Shown here: piece by piece, positions 33,801 to 46,394 of the stretch | Numbering within the stretch: the first letter of the stretch is position 1 | Layout: each line of letters opens with the position of its first letter | From: Epiperipatus broadwayi | Lineage: Eukaryota > Onychophora > Udeonychophora > Euonychophora > Peripatidae | DNA length: 64,000 nt | Direction of reading: 5' to 3' | Assembly: GCA_028023455.1 (NCBI GenBank) | Contig: JAQFVV010000286.1 | Location: forward strand, 649,870 to 713,869 | Position numbers and translations under genes: made by a program | Notes under the pieces: generated by a model | The model's database searches: none | Told to the model about the DNA's origin: nothing | Seen by the model: only the letters and a program-made list of their open reading frames with translations

Positions 33801-34771
33801 AATTATTCAAATATTTGAGCAACAAATTCTAAGAGAAATTAATTTATAATAAAGTTTTATTTTATAGATTTCATTTTGTAATGCCAAGATAATTTAGTGT
33901 TTTACTATAAAACTTGAGCTACAAGGTGCGAATAGTATTTTTTAAAAGAATAATGAAAAAAATTATAGAAATCTATACTTATCATGCTAAAGATGAGGAA
34001 GAATATTAAACCAAGGGTTAACTTTGAATAGTATTAAGTCAATCTTAAACAACAGTTCTTAGAATAATGAACATATGTTTTAAATATTTAATTTCAAGCA
34101 AAATATTTTTGAGGATCATAAACATTTTTGCATAGACAATTTACCACTAATATATGTAGAAGACAAGCATTATAACTGGATATGTACCAATTTGGAAAAC
34201 CTAATGTGCTGGAGATATATATATATACATTCATATTTTGTCACTTGTTTCATACTAAAATTTGTATTGAAACTCCCTTTTTTTATTATAAAACATTTTG
34301 CAAATTGATTCTATATTTTTTATTTTAATATCTGTATTCTATTTTTTTATGATTTCTTTTATCTATTTAGTTAATTTTCAATGATTATTACTAATATATT
34401 TATTAAAAAAGAATAGTATAAGATAGTGTTTTTGTCAACCAATCAGAGCTGTGTCAACATACAATTTGCATAAAATGAAAAAAATCATAACTATTTTTGT
34501 ATACTACAATGAAAATTTTATAAGTGATCAGAAGAATAATAAAATATCTAACAATATGGATAATAAAGTAATTAATTTTTAAAAATTCTTAATAATGAAA
34601 TTTTTAAGTTATTGTTTTACAAATGTATTTAACCAATTCTGGTATTTACATGCAAAATTATATGCCAACTTGTTAAAATGTATAAATTTATTATAGTCAA
34701 AATGAAAAGGTCTTATTTAAATTGATTATTACAGTAAATGTTAATTTTATCTAATGTTTGAAATGTAATTA

Positions 34772-35600
34772 GATGTGATATGTTGGACTATTTCCATTAT
34801 CTATGAGTGCATGTTGAATATATAGAAAATTTTAAATTTTATTTAAACTTTCCAAATACAAACAACTTCTTAGTAATAACACACAAATAGATAACACAGG
34901 TTAGTAATTAGACAATGTTTGGAATAGTGTTATTCTCAATTCTTCTTCACGTGTTGCTGGCCTGACATGCACAGTGACAGTTTTGAATAGTGGTATTCTC
35001 CACTCTTCTTCAGGTGTTGCTAAACTGATATGCATAGTGGTAGTATTCACATAGAGGTTGAACTTGCATTTTTAGATTCTTGAATATTAAATTTAAGGCA
35101 AATATTCTAACCAATTGAGCTCTTCTGTCAAAGGCATTAGATAGTAGAAACTTGATATATTTATATATGAGGGTTGGTTCAAATTCTCCTGAGTTCTTTA
35201 ATTTTTTCCCTAAGCCCTTTAATTTAATTTATTTTATTTATTTTTATAATATTAATTTTTTCTAAGAGCATGATTAATTAGAGGCTTCCATACATTATGT
35301 ATTTCCACACTGAGTTGACTTATAGGATTTTTTACCATTGTCTTATGAGTAACTTCCTGGAATTTTCTTCTATGCATTTTTTTTTCTTTATCTAATATTT
35401 TTGTATTTTCCCAATTAAACATATGGTCATTAGTACAAACATGATCTGCTATGGTAGACACATCTGTTTTTTTCTTTAACCATTAGCTTATGTTTTTTTA
35501 ATCGCTGCTCAGCAGGGTGACAGGTCTCACTAATATACTTTCTTCTCCATTAATGTGGTATTTTATAGATATAAAAATATTATTTTGTCAAAAATATTAA
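34772..35600 (-). mobile_element. Penelope-like element, 3' fragment
   Basis: On the - strand the decayed end of a GIY-YIG endonuclease (KYISETCHPAEQRLKKHK) runs into an open 69-codon tail at 35461-35252 (ADHVCTNDHMFNWENTKILD, RRKFQEVTH). After the stop comes a 3' region with the same tRNA-like D-arm, opposed T-arm and terminal 160 bp as the PLE at 43964-46182. Two tandem 62-bp units at about 34920-35040 each have a CTGAAGA or GTGAAGA box, the remains of the hammerhead. The 5' limit is unclear; coding similarity fades beyond about 35650. Confidence 0.75.
35252..35461 (-). pseudogene. PLE endonuclease C-terminal tail
   Basis: 69 open codons matching the tail of the other PLE (DHVCTNDH, NWENTKILDKE, HRRKF). 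In Penelope-like elements this segment follows the GIY-YIG nuclease and contains conserved His and Glu residues involved in catalysis. The upstream portion is frame-shifted and stop-ridden, so this is a remnant. Confidence 0.7.
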
Positions 35601-37944
35601 GGGCTTATTACACCTAAGCTTATGGTTTAAACTTTTCACACTGTGATATCTGAACTTATGCCTATCTGATATAATGGTTGGACTTTTGCTCTGAAGTAGA
35701 TAGTCATGTTTTTCATTTCTTTTATCTTCATGTTTATTTTGTAGTTATCTCATTTAAATTCAGTGCTTCACTACTTTTGTTTCTTTATCTATTTATTTTA
35801 TAAATCTGTTTTCATTTTTCATTATCACTTCTCATCTTATTATTCCAATATTCTCTAATAATAATGATATCTTTATAGATAAAATTCTTAATTATTAATT
35901 TTATATTTCTATCAAATTGTTCTAAATCATTATCTTCACCATCTGATAAAAGAATATATATCTGGACTATGTAATTTTAAAAAAGCTTCCTTTGAATTTT
36001 GATGCTGATGGGATTATATGCTATGTCTATATCAGTTGTTTTATAGTTAGTTATTTTATATCTTAAATCATTTATTGGACAAGATAATTTGGATAAAGAA
36101 TTAGTACTTTAGACTTTATTCAGTGAATCTAAATTAATCCAAAACATCTTATGTATAGAATTTTTATTTATTTTGACATACAATCTAGTTTTACAATTAT
36201 GCATTTGAAATTTCACTTTATCATAAAAACTATATAATTTAATATCTTAATTTTTAGTGACTAACTTGCTAATTAAGTTTGTATATCTCAATTAAGATTT
36301 ATAATGGTTTTATTTTATTTATGTTTTTATATGTAAAAGACAATTAAATCTAAACTTATTCAATTAAATTCACTTGTGAGATTAAAAACAGTTTGTTTTT
36401 TATATAAAACAAATGCTTTTGCAATTATTCTACAGAAGAAATGTTGAAGGTGAAGCTACTCTGCCATTTTTATAGGTAGTATTAGTTATTGAAAAATGGG
36501 TCTGCCTCTTTCAACATTGTGAATATAAATCAATTCAGAACTATTAGTAACTTTTGCTATTTTCCTCACTGATCTGAACTTGAAATCAACAGTTGCATAT
36601 CTAATTATTAATCTAACAAAATTATATTTGCATCAAATCAATAACTATTTTCTCTAAATGTATTAATATCAACTCTTATTTGGTATCATGACTCATTAAT
36701 TCTCAACATATAATTAATATTTTATATTTTTTAAAAATCAGAATATTATTGTTTTTTAGTCTTGTAATTTTTGTAACCTTTGGCTTAACACAAATTTTGT
36801 TTCTTTATTAACAATCTCATCATGAATATTATACATTTCATAAAAATATCTTGTTAGTAAAAGTAGTACAATAATAAAGTTTACTGATTTTCAGATACAT
36901 TTATAAATTTTATCATATCTTTCAGAATAAAAAATCATTAATACTTTTATATGTTGACAAGTTTATAAATATCATTAAAAAAATGTTTTTTCCTAAAATA
37001 AAGCATAAATACAATTATAATAATATTTAAATACAATTATATTGTCTATAATACTGAGCTTGATGTGATTTAGAAATCCTTTCTAAATTATAATAATAAA
37101 TTTTTGAGCAATTAGTATAACTCAAGTTACTCCTAAGCATTTCATGACTTTGCAAATTTAACTTTGTCTTTCCCTAGATGGAGATGTTATGATGTAAAAT
37201 GACTTTTCCTAAAAAAAAAAATTTCTGATGCCCAAAAGTTATGATAACTAAATTAAACATTTTCTCTTTCCAAAGGGCTTATATATCACAATAAGCACAT
37301 CTATTTTTCACTTTTTATTATCAAATTATTTTGATCTCCGATTGGCTTATTTTATTTATCCTATCCAATTTTAATGAAAATTGTTTCCGTTATCTTATCT
37401 TAATATTCACTATTTTCATTATAAAAAGTTAAACAAAAAAAATAACATTTTTCTCATTTTCACTTCCTTTATCTTTAAATATCTCCCACTCTCCATACAA
37501 TTTATTCCACCCCTTTTTCAATATCCTACACTTCAAAAGTAAATTTTCACAACTTTCTATAATCTTTCCCTAAACATTATCTATAAAACAAATTCTTACT
37601 CCATTTTTATCTTTTTTTCCTATGATTCTATTTCTGTGTTTTTAAATAACTTATCTACTCTCTTTTATCACTCTCATATCTCCAGTGCATTATCTATATA
37701 TTTATCACAATTATTATAAAAATCTAATTTCATTGACCTGTCTCATATTAATTTAGATCAAAAAATTATATATGTATAAAAATACACTATTTTTAAAAGA
37801 AATCTTCCAAAATCTAAAAGATCCATTTAATTGATAGTGCAATCCGTTTACATTGGCGTCAAATTAACTAATTTATTATTTAATATCTAACATACAGGCT
37901 ATATAAATATACCTGTACAAACAATGTAATATATATGATATTTT
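35600..37944. other. AT-rich sequence, possible older PLE remains
   Basis: The first few hundred bases may continue the PLE fragment but are too decayed to call. The rest is AT-rich with no recognised feature. Confidence 0.45.
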
Positions 37945-38240
37945 GAGCTCAGACTTTCACACGATCCTCTACTCTCCACATTATCTCATACCACTGATAT
38001 ACTTGACCACATATATGTCAAAAAGGTAAATAATCACCAATATTAGCATTTTTGCTAAACCAGCACTCGTCGGTTGGTCCAGATTATCATCTCTGCACAT
38101 ATATACAATAAGTGCTCAGATTTATATTAAAATAATCAATTTTCATACTTTAATGGGCAGGCTTCAGTTCACTCCACTATCCAACTCTTCAGCCATCCAT
38201 CCGATTAAAAATCTGATGATGGAACGCTTAATATTCTAAA
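37945..38240. repeat. SINE-like family A, full copy 2
   Basis: Matches 33508-33800 over its whole length. It shows 'gagctcagactttcacac', 'actgatatacttgaccacata', 'ccagcactcgtcggttggtccaga', 'agtgctcagattta', 'ggcaggcttcagttcactcca', 'cttcagccatccatcc' and 'tctgatgatggaacgctta'. The ends define the family at just under 300 bp. It has no coding potential. Confidence 0.7.
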
Positions 38241-38783
38241 TTTTAACAAAATGAATAACATTTTTCTTAAGCAGTCTTCTCAATAACTCGAAAATATACC
38301 CTATAAATTATTGCTAGATCTTTTTTTTTAAGCAAGCAAATTTTAAATATTTAAAAATGAAAATTAAAAAACTATACATTTGTTTTAAAAATGTTTTCAA
38401 GTTAACATTTCTGAATTTATCTAAATAGAAAACAAATATAAACTAAATCAAATATTAACTTTCATAAACATTAGTTGAAATAGAAATTCAACTTTATTTA
38501 CAAAAATGTATAAGTTTATGTTACGATGAGTGTAAGTACATGTGAAACCCACACGCAAATGTTTTATTTATTATCAAAGGTTTTTTAATAAACAAAAAAT
38601 AACTAAATATATTTTGGCATTTTCTATTCAAACTTGTTCTCTCCATAGATTAAAAATAATGACATCTATTTTTTCAATTGCTTTTAATTTTTTATTTCAA
38701 CTTTATATGAAAATATTTTACATTATTTTTTTCTATCAATATACTTTAAAACAGAAACATCACAAATCAATTTTCAACAACAG

Positions 38784-38832
<49 letters not shown>

Positions 38833-38850
38833 ATATATATATTTTCTATT

Positions 38851-38888
<38 letters not shown>

Positions 38889-41050
38889 AATAGAAAGTTA
38901 TGCATGATTGCTAGGAAATAAATATAATCATATTAATATTTATTAATTTGTTAAATTTGGTAATAAATGTGAATATTCTATATAAAATATGGCATATAAT
39001 TATTAGCTATTTTATCATTTTCAATATCGTTTGTACATCATGTGTTCCTATGTAGTATATAAAAATAAGTTTAATTTGTGACCCAAAATTAAGATTTATT
39101 TTTAAAGGTAACTAATAATATCAATAATGGATGAAAGAATAGAATATTAACAAAATTTTATTGATAAATATTAAAAAAGAATATAATAATCTCAAATCTA
39201 CTATTATGCCCAGTGCAAAATTTGAAATTAATTTGGTGAATTCTGCAGATTTTTATCAAATCACAATCAGAAATAAAAAAAATTTTAAGATGACTGATAT
39301 AACCAACTTAGTTTCATCTAATACTATTATGTAAAAGAATGTTATCTTCATTTAATGCAACTAATATTAAAAAACTAAAACTACAATAATGAGAGAACAG
39401 TTATGTTCCTTAGATATTGAATTCATAGAATACTTTTCTATTGTTACCATATTAAATAATATCCAAAAAAATATTAAGAAGAATATTCAAATATTGTAAA
39501 TGTCTAGTGTTTTCCCCAAAATTATTTAATTAACTTAAAATAATTTAAATAAAATATTGCCACCTTATTTATATACAATTAAATTAAAGTTTAGTTTAAA
39601 TTTCAGTTTTGTTTATATTTAATTATTTAAATTATTTGTATTGAATTATATTTATCATTATAATCTATAATAATTTTAAATTTTACTTAATCTATGTTCA
39701 TTTTGATAAATTCTGTAGTTTTCATTTTTATTAATAATATTCTTCAAAATATTAGTTGATTATACATAATTCTTAGTAATTTTAATTAAGATTTGAATTG
39801 ATTAAATTGAATTGTTTTAGAATTCCTGAATTTGTAAATGAGACTTTGCATTATATATTGAAACAGATATGTTGTTTCACATATATTTTAAAGATTTCTT
39901 TCCCTCCCAGTTAAAGTAGTTAAAATAAAAAATAAAACTGGCATGATTCAGTAAATAAAATTTTAAATAAAGAAGCAAGTGAGAATGAATTAAAATCATT
40001 TTCCAATTGTGTTATAAAAACAAATAAAAAAAAGTAAAATAAAGAAAATATAAAAAATGCATTTAATTGATAGATTTTTATCATTAATTAATAAATCTTC
40101 AATTTAAAACATAACAGATATGATTTATATTAGAGTTACATGTTTTCACATTCAAATGTAAAAACACTTAAAGATAACATCATCTTCTTGTCTTGGGTTT
40201 TTAATCAGGTGTTTTTTAAAAACATGTTGGTAGATGAAAAATGTGGGAAGGAGCAGAAATAAAAGGAGCAGCTTAATTAGATAAATCAGTTACAGTGACA
40301 ATTACAGTTAGATAAACTACAGTTACAGTACAATCAGTTATTGGGATGGTCAAGAGGGAGCTCTGTTGAAAATTGTAGTAATTGCTATGCAATTTGTTAC
40401 TTTTTGGAATTCTAAAATAACCAGGTTGGAAACCACAGTTATCATCAACAGAAGAAAACTTTTTAGTTACTGGATAACTGAATAATGGAAAATCACATTA
40501 TTAATTTGGAAAACTCCAGTATGAGTGAGTAGGAAGCTGTTTCTCCTCTCTCCAACCATGTGAAAAGCCCAGGAAAATCTTAAAACATACCCATTTAACA
40601 GCAGCAAAACTCAGTGTGCCATTCAGACCAAGTAAATTATTTCTTGGTGTGAAGATTTAAATGTCAAGGTAATGAAAATTTAGATACCTTTATAATATTC
40701 AAATATACTTTTTGAAAATGCATTTATTGAAATAATTAATGTATAAAATAAATGCATTTATTCAAATGATTGATTTATCAAATGAAACATGAGAAAATAA
40801 TGTTTTTAAATAATAATAATTATACTGATTTTAAGAACTTAAGAATATTGATTTAAAAATAAATGAAAAATATAATATTATGTGAGAAGTATTTATATAT
40901 ATACATAAATATAGAATTTGTAATGCTTCTATAGAAAAATTAAATTGACTGTTTCTACTTTAAATATGAACAGGGACTAGATATACCTTTATAATACACA
41001 GATTAAAAATGCTTCTATGTAAAAATTAAATTGAATGAGTTTCTATTTTA
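38240..41050. other. AT-rich sequence with a GC-richer patch
   Basis: Mostly featureless, apart from the TA-core hairpin at 38842-38897. The patch at about 40180-40680 is less AT-rich and ends 'aatgtcaaggtaatg', which could be read as a splice donor. I find no protein-like frame and do not call an exon. Confidence 0.45.
38842..38897. repeat. TA-core hairpin
   Basis: Arms 'tttctatttctttta' and 'taaaagaaatagaaa' flank a pure TA tract, making one continuous palindrome of about 56 bp. A neighbouring TA tract lies at 38787-38826. Confidence 0.9.
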
Positions 41051-41058
41051 AATATACA

Positions 41059-41580
41059 CCTGTATCAAAGATGAATTAAACAAATGAATGACTCAAATCT
41101 ACAAACATGAATTAGAGAATTAATATTTTAATATAAATGAATAATATGAATCTACATCCATATGCCTGGATTAAAGATAAATTAAGTAAATGAATGATTT
41201 AAATCTACAAATCTGAATTAGAGAATTAATATTTTAATATAAATGAATGACATGAACTTACATTCATACACCTGACTTAAAGATGAATTAAGTAAATGAA
41301 TGATTTAAATCTACAAATCTGAAATAGAGAATTAATATTTTAATGTAAGTGAATGACATGAACTTACATCCATACACCTGGATTAAAAATGAATTGTGTA
41401 AATGAATGATTTAAATCTACAAATCTGAATTAGGGAATTAAAATTTTAGTATAAGTGAATGACTTGAATTTACATCCACACTTTTTGATCAAAGATGAAT
41501 GACTTGAATTTATATCCACATACCTGGATCACAGATAAATGACTGAGATTTACATCCAGATACCAAAATCAAGGATGAAT
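41059..41580. repeat. 106-bp minisatellite, about four units plus short units
   Basis: The 'cacctg-at-aaagatgaatt' block recurs at 41059, 41165, 41271 and 41377 (spacing 106 bp each time). Units contain 'aaatgaatgatttaaatctacaaa', 'gaattagagaattaatatttta' and 'gaatgacatgaacttacatcca'. From about 41481 to 41580 shorter degenerate units of about 42 bp continue ('gatgaatgacttgaattta'). Regular spacing with scattered substitutions shows tandem duplication followed by drift. Confidence 0.9.
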
Positions 41581-42099
41581 ATTTTGTACAGAACTTATAG
41601 TTGAAGGACTTATTGCACCAATCATCGATGATTATGAAAAGAATGATTAAATGTAAATCAAACTAGCCTAGGAACATATGTACATATAGAAAAATTTCAA
41701 TTCAAAGATAAACTGACAATCCAAAGATGAACTATCAATAACTTTTGTTGTTAAATAAATAAATCATTAATATTTAAAATTAATCTATCTGGTCAGCTTC
41801 ATTTCACATTATTCATCATTTATTGCATTTGTTCACAAGAATATCATGACTCCTGAGCTATGTTCAGTATAGCCAGATCTGAATAAGTAAGTAAGGTTGT
41901 GGTAAACTGAAACTCTAGTGGTGCCATTTGGAAAACCAAACAAACAAATTTTCTAGATGTTTCCAGTCTCTTTAATGCTACATCCTCTGATGAGCAGAAA
42001 ATATTGTTGTAGGGTGGTAAGATAAACATTGGGTAATGCCAATTTTTGTTTCCATTCTGCAATATGCTCATCCTGGAAATAGTTACAACCAATTATATA

Positions 42100-43792
42100 G
42101 GTTGGTAGATGATCCGGTTACTATATATATATATATTCGTTTCTTTATGTGTGCGGTTATTTATTTGTTTCATTTTCAATTAACACTATACTCCACTTTT
42201 GGACTACAAGTGCTAGATTTATTATTTATAATAGGGCTTCTGTTATGACCCCTAAATTTAATATCTTCTTTTATATCCTCATTAATTATGAGACTTCAAT
42301 ATTTATCATGGACTATATAACCCTTAGTATATGAAATTTTTATAAATAAAAGTAAAAAAATGACTCGTATCTCATATGTGAAAAAATATGCATATATAAC
42401 ACAAACATAAAATATTTACAGCATGATTTACCTTTTTAAACAGATCTAATGATGAAATTATGAATTAAATTATGAAGAGAAATATTAAATAATGATAAAA
42501 CTGTAAACACAAAGATAATATATTATGTGTATATTTATAAATGATTCCTATAAGAACAAATGATAATCAATTAAATTTCAGCCTACATTGTGTACAACAG
42601 GTATATATAGCGTGCATGTACAGTGCATTTAAATTAAAACAACGTGTTTTAATGACAAATAATATCTAATATATAATTATTTGTTAATAAATTGAAATTT
42701 GAAACCAGTTTATTTATATAATGTACATATATAAGTAACAAGAATTAAAGAACAACAAAAAACTTTTAATAATAAGTGACCTCTAGCATTTTTACTATTA
42801 ATATTGATAAATTAAAGATTTAAAACAATTTACTTATATTATGTATGAATATATATTGCATGTAAATCAAAATAAAATAGAAAATTTTAATACTCAATAA
42901 AACTTAGTATGCTGTTAATTATAATGATTGATTTGTACTTAAAATTAGTTTAAATATATATATAAAATGTTAAATTTAAAATCAATCATACAAAAAATGA
43001 CCAAATTAATTACCATTTAATCTTCTTTGTTTTCTTTTCATTTCAAAGTTCAATAATGAGTTAATGTGTCTTTGTCCATTTTGGCATAGCTTAGATCAAT
43101 GTGTCAAATAGTTTGAAATGTTAAATGTGTGAATTCATGAGACCTTTATAAATGGTTGTTTCAGAGTATTCTTTTATCTGGAGTAGGATATAATGATCAG
43201 TTAAAAGTGGCAGACCAATTTTGGATATTTAGACAATGCTTGTGTTGATTCCATTTGTTTTCTACTCCAAATAACTTCTTGTCAATAATTTGCATATTTT
43301 CCAATAGATGTTATAATGAAATAGGGTAAGATGGAGAAGTTTAAATCCTAGATTGTAATTTATTGTTTAACCCGCAATTCCTAATAACATATCAAATCCA
43401 ATAAATATTATAGTTATGCAAAGAAAAATTGTATAAGAGACAGTAACAAAGTTTTGCTTTTTTACTTAATAGAGATTGTCAATCCTTGTTGCTATAGTGT
43501 TTTTATATATCTATTGTTTATCTCAGTCTTTCATATGCTGCTGATTACAACAATCATTGATTTTTTAAATATTAAAGTTAAAAATAAATAAAAAATTACA
43601 TATAAAAATTAGCTTTACAATTTACAAAAACAAAATAAAGAAAGAAACAACTAATAATAAAATTACATTGCAAACAATTTCAAAAACAAAAATAAGATGT
43701 AAACCCATTTATAATTTTAGATGCCAATATTTGATTGATATTATTAAAGACAATATTTTAAATATAAACCAATATCTTTGTAAAATCTATAT

Positions 43793-43848
<56 letters not shown>

Positions 43849-43853
43849 ATATG

Positions 43854-43892
<39 letters not shown>

Positions 43893-43963
43893 CATTACCG
43901 TTTAAATCCTACAATCATAAATAAATGCATACACCAAAAAAAAAAAAAAAATTGAAATAAATA
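42100..43963. other. AT-rich sequence, no gene seen
   Basis: No supportable gene. It contains the TA-core hairpin at 43789-43852 and a second TA tract at about 43861-43889. Confidence 0.5.
43789..43852. repeat. TA-core hairpin
   Basis: Perfect arms 'atatacacatac' (43789-43800) and 'gtatgtgtatat' (43841-43852) around a 40-bp TA tract. Confidence 0.9.
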
Positions 43964-44124
43964 AGATGTGATATATTGGACTATTTCAATCATTTATGAG
44001 TGAATGTTGAATGTATAGAAAATTTTAAACTTTATTTAAACTTTCCAAATACAAACAACTTGTTTCTAATAACATACAAATAAAAAATACAGGTTAGTAA
44101 TTACACAATGTTTCGAGTAGTAAT
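43964..44124 (-). repeat. PLE inverted terminal repeat, left
   Basis: Reverse complement of 46023-46182 with minor differences, and in the same orientation as 34772-34930. It starts 'aagatgtgatatattggac'. Confidence 0.88.
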
Positions 44125-44139
44125 ATTTTAAATCTCTCA

Positions 44140-45445
44140 AACAGGATACATCTATAATCATTCTTCCTGCTGACAAAGGTAACACTATAGTTGTAATGAA
44201 TTAAACTAATTATGATAACAAAATACAAGGCTGTCTCACAGTAAGCCAATACAAAAAAAGTAGCAAAAAATCAAATTTCAAATGCAGAGGTAAAACAACA
44301 ATCATTATCCTGGAAGCATTACAGTTATTTCAGTGATTCAGAAAAAAAAAATTAACTTAGCATTTCAGCAAGATTCCTCACCTGTATGGACTACCTAAAA
44401 TCCATAAGAAAAATGTTCCATTAAGACTTATTGTCTGTTAGTTTTAGCAATTCACCATGTCAAAATTTGTCAAGATTTCTTCTCAAAGTTCTTAGTCCAT
44501 TGACATACAGGACCCAGTCTTTCATCAGAGATTCTAAGCACTTTGTAGAATTAATCAAAAACATGAAAATGGAAAGAACTGGCATATTGGTAAGCCTTGA
44601 TGTGTATAGTCTGTTTACATATATACCATGTGATGAAGCATTGTCTATTGTGAGGAAAAGATAATAGTCTACAAACTAGAACAGTTCTACAGATTGATAG
44701 TATAATGGAATTATTAACATTCAGCATAAAAATAGCATACTTTCAATATAATTCAGAATTCTTCCAACAAAATAAAGGGATGGCCATGAGATCATCATTG
44801 TGACTTTTGCTCAGCAACATTTACATAAAAAAACTTGAAACCATAGCCATAAATACTATTCCATGTCCACCTAAGGTGCGGCTTCGATATGTTGATATAT
44901 TTGTGGTATGACCACATGGTGAAGTAAAATTACAATCATTCTGGATGCACATTAACAACATATCTCCTACAATTAAATTTACAATGGAATCAGAACAAGA
45001 ATCAAAATTGGCATTCTTGGATGTTCTTGTGACAAGACTACCTCAGGGCAAAGTAAAAACAATAGTGTATAGGAAACTAACACACTGGCAAGTAATTGGC
45101 ATATACATTCAATCATACAAAAGCACAAAACAAGGAATTGTACTATTACAATGGAACAGATCAAAGGAGGTTTGTTCAGAACCCAGTGATTTGGAAAAAG
45201 AAAATATTCACATAAAACAAATGCTTATGAAGAATGGTTATCTATCAGCAGTCATCAGGAAAACCTTCAATGGTCAACACAAAGAGACACCAAAAGAGAA
45301 AACAATTATTGGTACAGTAGTGTATTCATACATGCCAGGAATGGCAGAAAAAATTAAAAAAATCTGCAGTCAATATAACATTAGAACTGCTTTCCAAAGC
45401 TATACCACACTTCAGGAATGCTTACTTCTAGTAAACCTAAACTAG
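44140..45445 (+). pseudogene. PLE reverse transcriptase, decayed
   Basis: Recognisable blocks in order, in shifting frames: ILPADKGNTIVVM (about 44160-44200), PRLYGLPKIHKKN (about 44370-44410) with PLRLIV after it, the first catalytic block VSLDVYSLFTYIP (about 44590-44635), QQNKGMAMRSS (about 44770), the second catalytic block RYVD (about 44885) followed by Ile instead of Asp, then the open 166-codon frame 44945-45445 (FTMESEQESKLAFLDVLVTR, VYRKLTHW, CSEPSDLEKE, MKNGYLSAVIRKTF, IRTAFQSYTTLQE). These match the Penelope RT order. Loss of the second Asp plus stops mean it is dead. Confidence 0.85.
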
Positions 45446-45720
45446 AAATACTGAAGAATAAAAACTGCATCTATGAAATACCATGTGAATGTGAAAGGAA
45501 ATACATTTTGTCACCCTGTTTAACAGTGATTAAAAGAGCACAAACCAATGGTTAAAAGAGAAAAACAGATGTGTCTACTGTATCAGATCATGTATGTACT
45601 AATGACCATATATTTAATTGGGAAAATACAAAGATATTGGATAAAGAGGAAAAAGTGCATAGAAGAAAATTTAAGGAAGTTGCTCATATGACAATGGTAA
45701 ATAATCCTAAAATTTAACCC
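45446..45720 (+). pseudogene. PLE GIY-YIG endonuclease, decayed
   Basis: After the RT thumb region comes CIYEIPCECERKYI, the start of the GIY-YIG domain as found in Penelope-like elements, although the usual glycines are altered. A frameshifted middle follows, then the conserved tail DHVCTNDHIFNWENTKILD and HRRKFKEVAH. In active elements this nuclease nicks the target for target-primed reverse transcription. This copy is broken. Confidence 0.75.
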
Positions 45721-45885
45721 AGTATGGCAATACACACTGTATATGGAAGTCTCTAATTAATCTTGCTCTTAGAAAAAAATAAAAACTAATTAGCCTCACT
45801 AAAAAAAATAAAAAATTTAAGGACTCAGGAGGATTTGAACCAACCCTCATATATAAATATATCAAATTTCTACTATATGTTGCCT

Positions 45886-45963
45886 TTGACAGAATAGCTC
45901 AGTTGGTAGAGTGTTTTTCTTAAATTTGATATTCAAGAATCTAAAGGTGCAAGTTCAACTTCT
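45886..45963 (+). other. tRNA-like segment in the PLE 3' region
   Basis: 'tagctcagttggtagagt' (45895-45912) is an excellent tRNA D-arm / A box. About 40 nt later 'gcaagttcaacttct' resembles a T arm / B box. The acceptor stem does not close and the anticodon region (ttctt...aagaa) has an oversized loop, so it is not a functional tRNA. The same segment is preserved in the other PLE copy (about 35045-35140, - strand). A second, opposed T-arm motif (ggttcaaatcc, - strand) lies at 45831-45841. Confidence 0.65.
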
Positions 45964-45999
45964 AAGTGAATATTGTCACTGTGCACATAGGCCAACAAC

Positions 46000-46040
46000 A
46001 CCTGAAGAAGAGTGGAGAAGAATACTACTCAAAACATTGT
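46000..46040 (+). pseudogene. Decayed PLE hammerhead motif
   Basis: CTGAAGA (46002-46008), then a stretch able to form stem II (GAGT/ACTC), then AAAAC where GAAAC is expected and ATTG in place of a clean cleavage triplet. The G-to-A change sits in a former CG (tcgaaac to tcaaaac). Hammerheads at this position are known in Penelope-like elements; this one should be inactive. Confidence 0.55.
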
Positions 46041-46182
46041 ATAATTATAAACCTGTATTGTCTATTTGTGTGTTATTACTAACAAGTTGTTTGTATTTGG
46101 AAAGTTTAAATAAAGTTTAAAATTTTCTATACAGTCAACATTCACTCATAAATGATGGAAATAATCCAACATATCACATCTT
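46023..46182 (+). repeat. PLE terminal repeat, right
   Basis: The element's 3' terminus, ending 'ccaacatatcacatctt'. It contains 'aataaagtttaaaattttct', a possible polyadenylation signal (AATAAA). Confidence 0.85.
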
Positions 46183-46317
46183 ATAATATACCATCACTAC
46201 AAATCATCAGACAAATATGAAATAAATAACACAATAACAACAACATATATATAAAAAAAAAACCATATCAAAGCCAAATCAAAGACTTTTTTTGAAATAA
46301 TGACACTTTGATGGAAA

Positions 46318-46321
<4 letters not shown>

Positions 46322-46391
<70 letters not shown>
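46322..46391. repeat. (TA)n microsatellite
   Basis: A pure TA tract of about 70 bp beginning 140 bp downstream of the PLE end. Confidence 0.97.

Positions 46392-46394
<3 letters not shown>

Larger units (their letters stand above)
43964..46182 (+). mobile_element. Penelope-like retroelement with inverted terminal repeats
   Basis: About 2.2 kb. The coding strand is +, with RT remains from about 44140 to 45440, GIY-YIG remains to about 45720, and then a 3' region. The terminal about 160 bp at 46023-46182 recurs in inverted orientation at 43964-44124, directly upstream of the coding region. Flanking partial copies (pLTRs), direct or inverted, are characteristic of Penelope-like elements. The body is decayed by stops and frameshifts. 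The same 3' region is found in the - strand fragment at 34772-35600, showing that it is a family with at least two copies here. Confidence 0.85.

Noticed and set aside
40180-40680. Possible host exon ending in a GT donor
   Set aside because: Less AT-rich, but no open frame with a recognisable domain and no matching acceptor or neighbouring exon.
41980-42022. CTGATGAGCAGAAAAT with CATCCT/AGGGTG flanks
   Set aside because: Stem I could form, but only three bases separate the two core boxes, leaving no stem II; not a hammerhead.
45886-45963. Functional tRNA gene
   Set aside because: Good A box, but no closing acceptor stem, an oversized anticodon loop and a poor T arm; it lies within the PLE and is shared with the other PLE copy.
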